Assembly (NCBI RefSeq): GCF_006442545.2
Contig: NZ_CP083952.1
Coordinates: forward strand, 4,751,501-4,815,500
DNA: 64,000 nucleotides
Reading direction: 5' to 3'
Source: Mesorhizobium sp. B2-1-8
GTDB lineage: Bacteria > Pseudomonadota > Alphaproteobacteria > Rhizobiales > Rhizobiaceae
The first letter of the stretch is position 1. Each line of letters begins with the position of its first letter. The position numbers were made by a program, and so were the translations under genes. Below, piece after piece: positions 19,200-27,595 of the stretch. Under the pieces are notes generated by a model. That model did no database searches. It was not told the DNA's origin and saw nothing but the letters and a program-made list of their open reading frames with translations.

Positions 19200-20309
19200 A
19201 TGAGCAAGCGCGAAACCGGCCAGCATAAAACGGGCCAGAACAAAACGGCCAAGCGCAGAAACGGGCTCACCTATGCCGAGGCCGGCGTCGACATCGATGC
19301 CGGCAATCTCATGGTGGAGAAGATCAAGCCGCTGGTGCGCGCGACGCGCCGGCCAGGCGCGGATGGCGAGATCGGCGGCTTCGGCGGCCTGTTCGATCTC
19401 AAGGCGGCCGGTTTCACCGATCCGGTGCTGGTCGCCGCCAATGACGGCGTCGGCACCAAACTCAAGATCGCCATCGAAGCGGGAAAACACGACACTATCG
19501 GCATCGACCTCGTCGCCATGTGCGTCAACGACATCGTCGTGCAGGGCGCGGAGCCGTTGTTCTTCCTCGACTATTTCGCCACCGGCAAACTCGATCCCGA
19601 CCAGGGCGCCGCGATCGTCGGCGGCATCGCGCAGGGTTGCCGGCAGGCCGGCTGCGCGCTGATCGGCGGCGAGACCGCCGAAATGCCCGGCATGTATCAC
19701 GGCAAGGACTATGACCTTGCCGGCTTTGCGGTGGGCGCGGCCGAACGCGGGCAGCTTTTGCCGACCGACGACATCGTCGAGGGCGACGTGCTGCTCGGCC
19801 TTGCCTCCTCCGGCGTTCATTCCAACGGTTTTTCCCTGGTGCGCCGCATCGTTGCCGCCAGCGGCCTGGCGTGGAGCGATCCGGCGCCGTTCAACGACGA
19901 GGCAACGCTGGCCGAGGCGCTGCTCGAGCCGACCCGCATCTATGTGAAATCGCTCCTCAAGGCGATCCGCAACACGCATGGCATCAAGGCGCTGGCGCAC
20001 ATCACCGGCGGCGGCTTCCCGGAAAACATCCCGCGCGTGCTGCCCAAGGATTTCTCGGCCGAGCTCGATCTCGAAGCCATCGACGTGCCGCCCGTGTTCT
20101 CCTGGCTGGCCAAGACCGGCGGCGTGGCGCCGGAAGAGATGATGCGCACCTTCAACTGCGGTATCGGCATGATTTTGGCTGTCGCTTCGGGTCAGGCGGC
20201 CCAGGTCGCAGCAGTGCTGCAGGAGGCTGGCGAGACGGTGACGCCGATCGGCCGCATCGTGCCGCGCCGCGACGCCGGCGTCATCTATCGTGGCTCGATC
20301 GGCCTATGA
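19200..20309 (+). CDS. purM: Phosphoribosylformylglycinamidine cyclo-ligase
   Basis: 369 residues. Converts FGAM to AIR with ATP, step five of purine synthesis. Diagnostic AIRS motifs are present: [44 protein letters not shown] and [15 protein letters not shown]. Start at ATG 19200 (MSKRETGQ) gives a short Lys-rich leader. The stop overlaps the purN start in ATGA. It is divergent from the phosphatidyltransferase-perM-hdaA operon. Confidence 0.96.
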   Translation: MSKRETGQHKTGQNKTAKRRNGLTYAEAGVDIDAGNLMVEKIKPLVRATRRPGADGEIGGFGGLFDLKAAGFTDPVLVAANDGVGTKLKIAIEAGKHDTIGIDLVAMCVNDIVVQGAEPLFFLDYFATGKLDPDQGAAIVGGIAQGCRQAGCALIGGETAEMPGMYHGKDYDLAGFAVGAAERGQLLPTDDIVEGDVLLGLASSGVHSNGFSLVRRIVAASGLAWSDPAPFNDEATLAEALLEPTRIYVKSLLKAIRNTHGIKALAHITGGGFPENIPRVLPKDFSAELDLEAIDVPPVFSWLAKTGGVAPEEMMRTFNCGIGMILAVASGQAAQVAAVLQEAGETVTPIGRIVPRRDAGVIYRGSIGL

Positions 20310-21019
20310 GCGCGCGGAGGAAACGCACAGTCGTTCTGATTTCGGGGCGCGGCTCCAACATGACCGCGCTGATCGCGGCGGCCAGCGACCCGGCCTTCCC
20401 GGCCGAGATCGTCGGCGTCATCTCCGACAAGGCGGACGCCGCCGGCCTCGTCATCGCCAGGGCACGCGGCATCGCCACACAGGTCATTTCCCGCGCCAAC
20501 CACGGCAGCAAGCAGGCGCATGACGCGGCGATCGACGCGGCACTCGCGGCCTTCAACGCCGAGATCGTGGCGCTGGCCGGCTATATGCGCATCCTGACCC
20601 CCGGCTTTGTCCAGAAATGGCAGGGCCGCATGATCAACATCCACCCTGCCCTGCTGCCGGCCTTCAAAGGCCTCGATACCCATGCCCGCGCGCTGGCCGC
20701 CGGCATCCGCATCCATGGCTGCACGGTGCATTTCGTGACATCCGAGATGGATGACGGCCCGATCATCGCCCAGGCGGCGGTGCCGGTGATGGTCGGCGAC
20801 AATGCCGATACGCTGGCCGCCCGGGTGCTGAAGGCCGAGCATCGGCTCTATCCGCTGGCGCTGGGGCTGGTGGCCGAAGGCAAGGCGCGCATGGAGGCGG
20901 GCCGCGCCGTGCTTGCCCACTTTGCCGACGATGCCGACAACGGCACCTCGGTGGTGATGGCGCCCGACCCGCTGCGCGAGGAAGCCGATCTCGAGCATCT
21001 GGCGCGGATCACGCCCTAA
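20306..21019 (+). CDS. purN: Phosphoribosylglycinamide formyltransferase
   Basis: 237 residues, translationally coupled to purM by ATGA. Transfers a formyl group from 10-formyl-THF to GAR. The fold shows ISGRGSNM at the nucleotide site, and the active site has [12 protein letters not shown] plus [20 protein letters not shown] (catalytic N, H, D). It is slightly longer than usual through a C-terminal tail [13 protein letters not shown]. Confidence 0.96.
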   Translation: MSARRKRTVVLISGRGSNMTALIAAASDPAFPAEIVGVISDKADAAGLVIARARGIATQVISRANHGSKQAHDAAIDAALAAFNAEIVALAGYMRILTPGFVQKWQGRMINIHPALLPAFKGLDTHARALAAGIRIHGCTVHFVTSEMDDGPIIAQAAVPVMVGDNADTLAARVLKAEHRLYPLALGLVAEGKARMEAGRAVLAHFADDADNGTSVVMAPDPLREEADLEHLARITP

Positions 21020-21030
21020 CCTTGAGGTTG

Positions 21031-21047
21031 GTAGCACATATTGCTAC
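21031..21047. promoter_or_regulatory. Inverted repeat ahead of the parDE-like pair (probable operator)
   Basis: GTAGCA-N5-TGCTAC, a 6-bp perfect inverted repeat 25 nt before the antitoxin ATG. ParD-type antitoxins autoregulate through short palindromes in this position. Binding is inferred. Confidence 0.6.
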
Positions 21048-21071
21048 TTTCCAATCAAGGAGACAAGTTCA

Positions 21072-21347
21072 ATGACGACAGTCGAGAAAGTCAGCGTAGC
21101 GCTTTCTCCTGAATTGCTGGAGATGGTCAAAGATGCCGTCGGCAGCGGTCGCTATGGATCGGCAAGTGAAGTGATCCGCGAGGCGCTCCGCGAGTGGCGC
21201 CTGCGCGAGCCGCTTCGCGAAGCCGAAGTGGAGCGATTGCGCAAGGCTTGGACGGAGGGGCTGGAGAGCGGTCCATCTTCTGCTTTTGATGTCGAGGACA
21301 TCAAGCGGAAGGCCCGCGGCCGGCTCGTTGAAGCCGCCAAGAAATAG
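21072..21347 (+). CDS. Type II toxin-antitoxin antitoxin, ParD/CopG-like
   Basis: 91 residues. The N-terminal ribbon-helix-helix (KVSVALSPELLEMVKDAVGSGRYGSASEVIREALREW, about residues 6-42) should bind DNA as a dimer. The C-terminal arm (LRKAWTEGLESGPSSAFDVEDIKRKARGRL) should wrap and neutralise the toxin. AAGGAG precedes the ATG. The toxin starts 3 nt after its stop. This is the CC2985/ParD family form that is common on rhizobial chromosomes. Confidence 0.92.
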   Translation: MTTVEKVSVALSPELLEMVKDAVGSGRYGSASEVIREALREWRLREPLREAEVERLRKAWTEGLESGPSSAFDVEDIKRKARGRLVEAAKK

Positions 21348-21350
21348 CCT

Positions 21351-21644
21351 GTGGCAAGAATGCCGATCATCCGCAGCCCGGCGGCGGAAAATGATCTTGT
21401 CGATATCTGGCTTGCCATCGCCGAGGGCAGCCCGCCTGCCGCAGACCATTTTCTGGATGCTATCGCCGAGCGCATCCTGGAGCTTGCTGCCTTTCCCGAA
21501 TCTGGACCTCGCAGACCCGGCATCAGCGTCGACGCCAGAGCATTGACCATTGGCAACTATCTGATCCTCTATCGCCTGGCCGAGGGACAGATCGAAATCG
21601 TGCGCATTGTGCACGGCGCGCGCGATGTCTCGACGCTGCTTTAG
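21351..21644 (+). CDS. Type II toxin-antitoxin toxin, RelE/ParE family
   Basis: 97 residues from GTG at 21351. The ParE fold is visible as RSPAAENDLVDIWLAIAEGSPPAADHFLDAIAERI, then GRRPGISVDARALTIGNYLILYRLA, and a closing EIVRIVHGARDVSTLL. ParE toxins inhibit gyrase, while RelE relatives cut mRNA; the missing RelE catalytic Arg/Tyr set favours ParE. It is cotranscribed with the antitoxin and appears intact. Confidence 0.92.
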   Translation: MARMPIIRSPAAENDLVDIWLAIAEGSPPAADHFLDAIAERILELAAFPESGPRRPGISVDARALTIGNYLILYRLAEGQIEIVRIVHGARDVSTLL

Positions 21645-21655
21645 GATCGAACCCC

Positions 21656-21988
21656 TTGGATATCTTTGACAGCGCAATTCGAACAAAAGGTGATCTTGCC
21701 GGTGTCTTCGAATACGATGAGACCGATGGACCACAAAACGCTACGGCCTATTTCTATCTGAGCGAGATCAAGGGCCAGGCGTTTGGACCGATCGTCGCCA
21801 ACATTCATATTCAATCAGGCGCGTGGGCGATCACCGAGGCAGATGTCGCCGTTAGGTGGGATCGGAACGAGCAATTTGTAGGCCTGTTCATCTTCGGCAC
21901 CTTGGCGGCGGCCTTTGATGCTACCACGGGCGCGAGGTATGGTGGGGGACATGGCAAGGATTTCAATGCCGACATTTCCTGGTCCTGA
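21656..21988 (+). CDS. Hypothetical protein
   Basis: 110 residues from TTG at 21656, 11 nt after the toxin gene and 3 nt before the SixA-like gene. It is predicted to be a beta-rich, soluble small domain (DETDGPQNATAYFYLSEIK, GAWAITEADVAVRWDRNEQFVGLFIFG). There is no signal peptide and no metal motif. I do not recognise it. Spacing suggests cotranscription with its neighbours but not a shared function. Confidence 0.6.
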   Translation: MDIFDSAIRTKGDLAGVFEYDETDGPQNATAYFYLSEIKGQAFGPIVANIHIQSGAWAITEADVAVRWDRNEQFVGLFIFGTLAAAFDATTGARYGGGHGKDFNADISWS

Positions 21989-21991
21989 GCA

Positions 21992-22507
21992 ATGCCGATG
22001 AAACAGCTGCTCCTCTTGCGCCATGCCAAATCGAGCTGGGACGATCCCGACCTCGATGATTTCGACCGGCCGCTCGATGAACGTGGTTTGAAGGCAGCCC
22101 GATTGATCGGCCGTGAGCTTGCCGCGCGCGGGTGGCTGGCGGACCTGGCATTGGTGTCGCCGGCGATGCGTGCCCGCGATACGTGGCGGCTGGTCGCCGC
22201 GGAACTGCCCGTGCATCCCCGGGTCGCGTTCGCCGAGGCGCTCTACGATGCTTCAGCGGCGGATATTCTGAGCGAGATACGCAAAGCAGACCCGTCGAGC
22301 GGCTGCCTGGTGGTTCTCGGCCACAATCCGGGGCTTGAGGACCTGGCAAAACAGCTTGCCGGACCGGGATCGGAGGCGAAGGCGCGCAAGAGGCTCGAGG
22401 AAAAGTTTCCGACAGCGGCTCTCGCGCGCTTCGTCCTTGAAGACGACTGGTCCGGCCTGACGTCCGCGCGGCTGACACATTGCCTGCGGCCGAAGGAGCT
22501 GAGCTAG
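21992..22507 (+). CDS. SixA-like histidine phosphatase
   Basis: 171 residues of the phosphoglycerate-mutase-like superfamily. The catalytic RHAKS motif is at residues 10-14 and the second histidine is in VVLGHNPGLE. Further conserved arginines are in RPLDERG and PAMRARDTW. SixA enzymes dephosphorylate phosphohistidine, for example on Hpt domains or on NPr of the nitrogen phosphotransferase system. The target here is unknown. Confidence 0.9.
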   Translation: MPMKQLLLLRHAKSSWDDPDLDDFDRPLDERGLKAARLIGRELAARGWLADLALVSPAMRARDTWRLVAAELPVHPRVAFAEALYDASAADILSEIRKADPSSGCLVVLGHNPGLEDLAKQLAGPGSEAKARKRLEEKFPTAALARFVLEDDWSGLTSARLTHCLRPKELS

Positions 22508-22552
22508 AAATCCTGGCGGGTGCGGCAGACCACACCTGCCGCCTCCCTGACA

Positions 22553-22795
22553 TCAGTTGCCCCAGATGCCCTGGCCGGGCTCCGGCCAGTCGGTTGCGGG
22601 CTTCATCTTGGTGTCGGCAGCCTTGTGCGCGGTCATATTCGTGTTGCTGTCGACGGCGCCGGTGACGGTGTGATCCACGCCGGCGACCGGGGCGACCGGC
22701 TGGTTGGCATTGTCGGAGCCATAGTGGTCGCTGCCGGCAAACGCACCTCCGGTTGCGACGAGGATAGCGGCGGCAGCGAGAGCAAGCCTGTTCAT
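22553..22795 (-). CDS. Small secreted protein, DUF680-like (copy 1)
   Basis: 80 residues from ATG at 22795 with GGAGAT upstream. The signal peptide is MNRLALAAAAILVATGGAFA, and the mature protein starts GSDHYGSDNANQPVA and ends PGQGIWGN. It shares the signal peptide, the GSDxYGSxNANQPVA block and the GQGIWG tail with the neighbour at 23007. I recognise these features from the DUF680 family of small proteins found mainly in Mesorhizobium; its function is unknown. The mature peptide is about 60 residues with no cysteines. Confidence 0.82.
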   Translation of the reverse strand: MNRLALAAAAILVATGGAFAGSDHYGSDNANQPVAPVAGVDHTVTGAVDSNTNMTAHKAADTKMKPATDWPEPGQGIWGN

Positions 22796-22955
22796 TTCAA
22801 TCTCCTGGTTCATCCGTTGGGCGGCGTCTTGGGAGGACGGTTCCGCTGAGGAGAGGACCAGAATCAGCCTGGGTTTATTCCTGAACGTGAGATTTTTTTG
22901 CCGGCGGCGAAGATCGGCTGATACGACCAACGCCCTGGCTCATCCAAAAAAACAA

Positions 22956-22980
22956 GAGCGGCGGGCCAGGCCCACCGCTC
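22956..22980 (-). terminator. Intrinsic terminator after DUF680-like copy 2
   Basis: A 12-bp stem with a 1-nt apparent centre; on the minus strand GAGCGGTGGGCC pairs with GGCCCGCCGCTC through one G-U wobble, followed by TTGTTTTTTTGG. On the plus strand the same position is a C-A mismatch, so it is designed for the minus-strand gene ending at 23007. Confidence 0.85.
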
Positions 22981-23006
22981 TTTGTCGTCACGCGATGCTT
23001 GAAGGA

Positions 23007-23234
23007 TTAGCGGCCCCAGATGCCCTGGCCCGACTGAGCCGGAACCTTGGCATTGGCGTCAGCCTGCGCCTTGTCCGTCTTTAGGATCGAACCGGTGCGG
23101 AGGGTGTCGACGTTGGAGGTCGACTGGGTGGCAACCGGCTGGTTGGCGTTGTTGGAGCCGTAGTTGTCGCTGCCGGCAAAAGCCGTGCCCGTGGCAACGA
23201 GGATGGCGGCGGCGGTAAGAGCGATCTTGGTCAT
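23007..23234 (-). CDS. Small secreted protein, DUF680-like (copy 2)
   Basis: 75 residues. Signal peptide MTKIALTAAAILVATGTAFA, then GSDNYGSNNANQPVA, a variable Lys/Asp/Gln-rich middle and SGQGIWGR at the C terminus. It is paralogous to the gene at 22553 and in the same direction, 211 nt upstream, with its own terminator, so the two are separate transcription units. Both have CTTGGGAGGA upstream. Confidence 0.82.
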   Translation of the reverse strand: MTKIALTAAAILVATGTAFAGSDNYGSNNANQPVATQSTSNVDTLRTGSILKTDKAQADANAKVPAQSGQGIWGR

Positions 23235-23513
23235 TTTATTTACTCCAGAATTTCTTTGTTCTGTCCGTCTAGTGGCGTGCCCTTGGGAGGATTTCGCGTC
23301 GCTCGGACCACCCCCAGATGGGAAGGCCTTCTGGGATTACCAGTCGCACCGGCTTTGCAGTATTTCGTCATATTATGGACAATGCATATTGCGTTGCAGC
23401 ATTTTAAATCTTATTTATCAAACGTTTTCAGCCTATTAGCGTTGAGCCCTCGGACGCAAACGTCGGTAGATCGGGGATTATTGTTCACCGTTCGCGGTAC
23501 AATCCGTCAACTA

Positions 23514-23532
23514 GAACCGAACCGTTCGGTTC
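23514..23532. promoter_or_regulatory. Palindrome GAACCGAA-CCG-TTCGGTTC
   Basis: Perfect 8-bp arms around a 3-nt centre. The form resembles operators of TetR-family repressors. No TetR gene is adjacent; the nearest in this window is 36 kb away. Function is unknown. Confidence 0.5.
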
Positions 23533-23610
23533 GATTAATGTCCTGAATCGGGGCGTCTGAGCCGGCGAAAACGATCGACGGCCGCGGCCAATCCGCATTT
23601 GCCTTGTGTT

Positions 23611-23631
23611 ATGATCGATACTATCGATCAT
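23611..23631. promoter_or_regulatory. 21-bp perfect palindrome before the response regulator
   Basis: ATGATCGATA and its reverse complement TATCGATCAT around a single C, about 84 nt before the response-regulator ATG. The position and perfect symmetry suggest an operator controlling the two-component genes; the binding protein is unknown. Confidence 0.55.
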
Positions 23632-23714
23632 GCTATTGGCGAATGGGATCGACGATCGAGCCCGAGGCGGCCCGTTGAGACCGAAAGCGGGCGGATGCTG
23701 GAACGGCAATAGAC

Positions 23715-24392
23715 ATGCGATTGCTGCTTGTGGAGGACAATCGCGAACTGGCGGACTGGCTGGGCAAGACCTTGCGCCAGGCGAATTACGTCGTCGACAT
23801 CGTCCATGACGGCGAGGACGTCGAGCATGCGCTTGCCGCCGGCGACCACGCGCTTGTCATTCTCGATCTTGCGCTGCCTCGCATGGGCGGACTGGAAGTG
23901 CTGCGCATGCTGCGAACGCGTGGCAACCGGGTGCCGGTGATCGTACTGACCGCCAATGCCAGCCTCGATGGCCGGGTCAAAGGCCTCAACGAAGGCGCCG
24001 ACGACTATCTGGCGAAGCCCTTCCAGATCGAAGAGCTCGAAGCACGCATCCGCGTCCAACTGCGCCGCGCCAATGACCGGAAGGCCCCCGTCGTTGCCTG
24101 CGGCGACCTCGTCTTCGACACCAACACCAGGCTGTTCTCGCTGAGCGGCGAGACACTCGCATTGACACCGCGCGAACATGCCGTGCTCGAGCAATTGATG
24201 ATCAAGGCGGGACGCACGGTGAGCAAGGCAGCCTTGTCCGCGGCGATCTATGATTTCGAGACCGATGCCGATCCAAGCGCCATCGAGATCTATGTGCATC
24301 GTGTGCGCAAGAAGCTTGAAGGCTCGCGCGTCCAGATCACAACTTTGCGTGGTCTCGGCTATCTCTTGCGCCACGATGATCTGGCGTCATGA
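23715..24392 (+). CDS. OmpR-family response regulator, TctD/QseB-like
   Basis: 225 residues. Receiver domain with E7/D8 acidic pocket, phospho-acceptor D51 (VILDLALP) and the conserved lysine in DDYLAKPF. The C-terminal winged helix from about residue 125 has LTPREHAVLEQLM and IEIYVHRVRKKLEG, the OmpR/PhoB recognition region. It is followed after 12 nt by its sensor kinase. The stimulus is unknown. Confidence 0.93.
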   Translation: MRLLLVEDNRELADWLGKTLRQANYVVDIVHDGEDVEHALAAGDHALVILDLALPRMGGLEVLRMLRTRGNRVPVIVLTANASLDGRVKGLNEGADDYLAKPFQIEELEARIRVQLRRANDRKAPVVACGDLVFDTNTRLFSLSGETLALTPREHAVLEQLMIKAGRTVSKAALSAAIYDFETDADPSAIEIYVHRVRKKLEGSRVQITTLRGLGYLLRHDDLAS

Positions 24393-24404
24393 GGATTTGG
24401 CGCC

Positions 24405-25763
24405 ATGAGGACTAACAGCCTGCGCCTGCAATTGCTGGCCTGGGTCGTGCTCCCCCTCGCCGGGCTTGCGACCATCAATCTGTGGACCAGCCAGCGCAAC
24501 GCTCTGGCGACCGCCGATTTGGTCACCGACCGCATGCTGGTCGGATCGGCACGGATGATCGCCGAGCAGGTCACAATGACCGACGGAGTGATCAACGCCA
24601 CGGTGCCGCCGGCAGCGCTCGAGATGTTCGACACCGGCGACCGCGACAGGGTCTACTACGGTGTCGAAGCCGCGGGGGGACGGCTGTTGACCGGCTATCC
24701 CGGGCTGCCCAACACGCCCGGACACCCCAGTATGGAAGCGACCTATCGCGACCAGGCGCTGCGGCTGCTGACCTTTACGCACGCGGTGGTCGGCGCCGGC
24801 GAAGACTCGCCGATATCGGTCACCGTCGGCGTCACGCTTTTCGGTCACGACGCGATGGTGCGGCGTCTCTGGTTCAGCGCCTTTACCCAGCAACTGGCGC
24901 TGGTGGCGATTGCCGGCGTCTTCGTGCTGCTCGGCCTTCGGCGAGGGTTGGCGCCACTCATCAGGCTGCGCGACGCGGTGCGTTCCCCGAAACGCAGCGA
25001 ACTCGATCCCATCGAAGTCGCCGGTGCGCAGAGTGAAATCCGACCGCTGGTCGATGCACTCAACGCCTATATGGAACGGGTGCGGGCGCAGATGGCGGCG
25101 CAGCGCCGTTTCATCGCCAATGCCGCGCATCAACTGCGCACGCCGCTGGCGCTGTTGTCGACGCAAGCGAGCTACGCGCTACGCGAAACCGCTGTCGATG
25201 CACGCCGCGAAGCGCTTGTCGCCTTGCAGGCAAGCTCCGCCCGGTTGGCGCGGCTGGCCGAGCAGCTCCTGACCTTGTCGCGCGCCGAACCAGGCAGCCG
25301 GCGACCGCGCGCCGACCGCATCGACCTGACGCAAGCCGCGCGCCAAGTGCTGGAAACCCATGCGCCGAGGGCCGTCGATCGCAACATCGATCTCGGTCTC
25401 GATGAGACCGGCGCCGTACCGGTCATCGGCGACGGCACGATGCTGCGGGAGATGATCGTCAACCTCGTCGACAACGCGCTGCGCTACACACCGGCAGGCG
25501 GCACCGTCACCGTCAAGATCGCCGCCGCCGATGGCGAGGCCGTGCTGACGGTCACCGACGACGGGCCAGGCATACCCGCCGACGAGCGCGACCATGTCTT
25601 CGAGCGCTTCTACCGGCTGGCCGGCGCGACCGACGAAGGCAGCGGCCTCGGACTCGCCATCGTGCGCGAGGTGGTGGAAAATGCCAGCGGCCGCGTCACC
25701 CTTGCGGATAGCGCGGCCGGCGGCCTGGTGGTCGAGGTGCGTCTGCCATTGGCCGGCGGTTAA
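24405..25763 (+). CDS. Sensor histidine kinase, TctE-like
   Basis: 452 residues. N-terminal membrane helix (LLAWVVLPLAGLATINLW), a periplasmic two-component-sensor N-domain to about residue 160, a second helix (LALVAIAGVFVLLGL) and a HAMP-like linker. The H-box ANAAHQLRTPLALL puts the phospho-accepting histidine at about residue 242. The N-box (NLVDNALRYTP), G1 (DDGPGIPADE) and G2 (GSGLGLAIV) boxes are complete. TctE kinases usually sit beside tricarboxylate transporters, but none is here. Confidence 0.93.
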   Translation: MRTNSLRLQLLAWVVLPLAGLATINLWTSQRNALATADLVTDRMLVGSARMIAEQVTMTDGVINATVPPAALEMFDTGDRDRVYYGVEAAGGRLLTGYPGLPNTPGHPSMEATYRDQALRLLTFTHAVVGAGEDSPISVTVGVTLFGHDAMVRRLWFSAFTQQLALVAIAGVFVLLGLRRGLAPLIRLRDAVRSPKRSELDPIEVAGAQSEIRPLVDALNAYMERVRAQMAAQRRFIANAAHQLRTPLALLSTQASYALRETAVDARREALVALQASSARLARLAEQLLTLSRAEPGSRRPRADRIDLTQAARQVLETHAPRAVDRNIDLGLDETGAVPVIGDGTMLREMIVNLVDNALRYTPAGGTVTVKIAAADGEAVLTVTDDGPGIPADERDHVFERFYRLAGATDEGSGLGLAIVREVVENASGRVTLADSAAGGLVVEVRLPLAGG

Positions 25764-25786
25764 GGCCCCCGCCCGGTCCGATCTGC

Positions 25787-26665
25787 TCACTGCGTCTCGT
25801 GCAGCGGCTGCGGACGCCATTTCGCCAGACGGTTCTCGACCATCGTCATCAGATATTCCGCTCCCAGCGCCACCACCATGATGATGACGATCGCGGCATA
25901 CATGCCTGCGGCATCGAAGGAACCCTTGGCGATGTTGATCAAGAGCCCGATACCGTAACGTGAGCCGACGAACTCGCCGACGATGGCGCCGATGATGGCG
26001 AAGCCGAAGCTGACGTGCAGACTGGCGAAGATCCAACTCATCGCCGACGGCACGATCACCGAGCGGGTCAGCTGCCAGTCGGAAGCGCCGAGGATACGGG
26101 CATTGGCGATCATCGCCCGGTCGGCCTCGCGCACGCCCTGGAAGGCGTTGTGGAAGACGACGAAGAACACCATGATGAAGGCCAGCGCCACTTTCGAAGC
26201 GAGGCCAAGGCCAAGGATCATGATGAAGATCGGCGCCAGCACCACGCGAGGGATGGAGTTGATCACCTTGATGTAGATGGAAAAGATGTCGGCGGCCATG
26301 CGGTTGCGGCCAAGCGCGACGCCGATGAGGATGCCGGCAACCGAGCCTGTGACGAAGCCGAGGACGGACTCCTCCATCGTGACATAGAGATGGTACCAGA
26401 GCGGCCCTTCGGACGTGCCTTCCGTCATCCACTCATAGAGCCTTTGCGCGATCGCGCTTGGCGTGGCGTAGAAGAACGGATCGATCCAGGCCTTGCGTCC
26501 GGCGATTTCCCAGGCGGCGAGGAAGACGATGAGGATGGCATACCGCCAGAAGATCACCGTGCGGCGGCGATGCTGCGCGGCCTTGGCGGCTGCGGCTTCT
26601 ATTTCGGCGTCCGAGGTTCCCGGCCTGAAGCCTCCTGCCCTGATGTCGATGGCGGCATCGGTCAT
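25787..26665 (-). CDS. ABC transporter permease, SsuC/TauC type
   Basis: 292 residues with six hydrophobic segments and the EAA-type loop EADRAMIANARILGASDWQL typical of nitrate/sulfonate/taurine/thiamine-precursor importers. I choose ATG 26665 because GGGAGG lies 6-8 nt upstream; ATG 26680 is an alternative. It is the last gene of a three-gene operon with the ATPase and the binding protein, convergent with the histidine kinase gene. Confidence 0.9.
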   Translation of the reverse strand: MTDAAIDIRAGGFRPGTSDAEIEAAAAKAAQHRRRTVIFWRYAILIVFLAAWEIAGRKAWIDPFFYATPSAIAQRLYEWMTEGTSEGPLWYHLYVTMEESVLGFVTGSVAGILIGVALGRNRMAADIFSIYIKVINSIPRVVLAPIFIMILGLGLASKVALAFIMVFFVVFHNAFQGVREADRAMIANARILGASDWQLTRSVIVPSAMSWIFASLHVSFGFAIIGAIVGEFVGSRYGIGLLINIAKGSFDAAGMYAAIVIIMVVALGAEYLMTMVENRLAKWRPQPLHETQ

Positions 26666-26676
26666 TGTATCCTCCC

Positions 26677-27486
26677 TCACGCGGCAGCGCGGGCATAGCT
26701 GGTCTCGACCTCTTCCTTGAGATCGGCCCAGATGGTGCGCGAATAGTCGATGAAGCTTTGCTCGTAACGTATGTCGGCGACGACGCGCGGACGCGGCAGG
26801 TCGATGGTGTAGACCGACTTCACCGTCGCCGGCCCGGCGGTCAGCACGTAGACTTTGTCGGCCAGCGCTATTGCTTCCTCAAGGTCATGGGTAACGAAAA
26901 CGACCGAGGCCTTGGCTTCGGACCAAAGACGCAGCAGTTCCTCGTGCATGAGAACACGCGTCTGCACGTCGAGCGCGGAAAACGGCTCGTCCATCAGCAG
27001 AATCTCGGGGCCATTGATGAAGGTCTGCGCCAGTGCCACGCGCTTGCGCATGCCGCCGGAGAGCTGGTGCGGATAGTGATGTTCGAAGCGCGCCAGGCCG
27101 ACGCGCGCAAGCCAGTCGCGCGCCGCCGCCATCGCTTCTGCCTTGGCCCTGCCACGGAAGAGCGGCCCGGCCATGACGTTCTCGATCACCGTGCGCCATG
27201 GAAACAGCGCGTCGCTTTGAAAGACGAAGCCGATGCGGGAATCGATTCCCTTGACGGGCGCGCCCATGACCCGGACCTCGCCCGCGCTTGGGCTCGCCAA
27301 TCCGGTGACGAGGTTGAGGGTGGTGGACTTTCCGCAGCCGGTCGGGCCGACGACGGCGACGAATTCGCCCCGCTCTACGGTCATGGTGAATTCACGGATC
27401 GCGGTCAGCGACTTGCCGGTTGGTGACAGGAAGCGGCGGCTGACATTGATCAGCTCGATTGCCGGTGCGCTTTTTTCTTGTGCCAT
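26677..27486 (-). CDS. ABC transporter ATPase, SsuB/TauB type
   Basis: 269 residues. Walker A GPTGCGKST, Q-loop VFQSDALFPW, signature LSGGMRKR, Walker B ILLMDEPFSALD and the H-loop VTHDLEEA are all present. It ends 11 nt before the permease start. The GGMRKR form is typical of the nitrate/sulfonate/taurine importer ATPases. Confidence 0.93.
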   Translation of the reverse strand: MAQEKSAPAIELINVSRRFLSPTGKSLTAIREFTMTVERGEFVAVVGPTGCGKSTTLNLVTGLASPSAGEVRVMGAPVKGIDSRIGFVFQSDALFPWRTVIENVMAGPLFRGRAKAEAMAAARDWLARVGLARFEHHYPHQLSGGMRKRVALAQTFINGPEILLMDEPFSALDVQTRVLMHEELLRLWSEAKASVVFVTHDLEEAIALADKVYVLTAGPATVKSVYTIDLPRPRVVADIRYEQSFIDYSRTIWADLKEEVETSYARAAA

Positions 27487-27558
27487 GCTGGGCTAACTCC
27501 GGGTTCGAACGAAGAACCGCCATCGGCCAGGGCCGCTGGACATGGAAAACCAGACGAT

Positions 27559-27589
27559 TGCCGGCACGATGCGGTGCATCGCGCCGGCA
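27559..27589 (-). promoter_or_regulatory. Strong hairpin between the binding-protein and ATPase genes
   Basis: 14-bp stem, TGCCGGC-G-CGATGC with its complement around an ACC loop when read on the minus strand; one pair is a G-U wobble that becomes a mismatch on the plus strand. It begins 6 nt after the binding-protein stop. It probably limits read-through or protects the 3' end of the binding-protein mRNA. Confidence 0.8.
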
Positions 27590-27595
27590 GACGGG

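Larger units (their letters stand above)
23235..23714. promoter_or_regulatory. Divergent regulatory region upstream of the two-component genes
   Basis: 480 nt without a credible gene. It is AT-richer than its surroundings around 23340-23440. It holds two conspicuous palindromes, at 23514-23532 and 23611-23631, described separately. Promoters for DUF680-like copy 2 (minus) and the response regulator (plus) must lie here. Confidence 0.6.

Noticed and set aside
22508..22552. GC-rich hairpin between the SixA-like gene and DUF680-like copy 1 as terminator
   Set aside because: Stem pairing is poor and no T-run is present.
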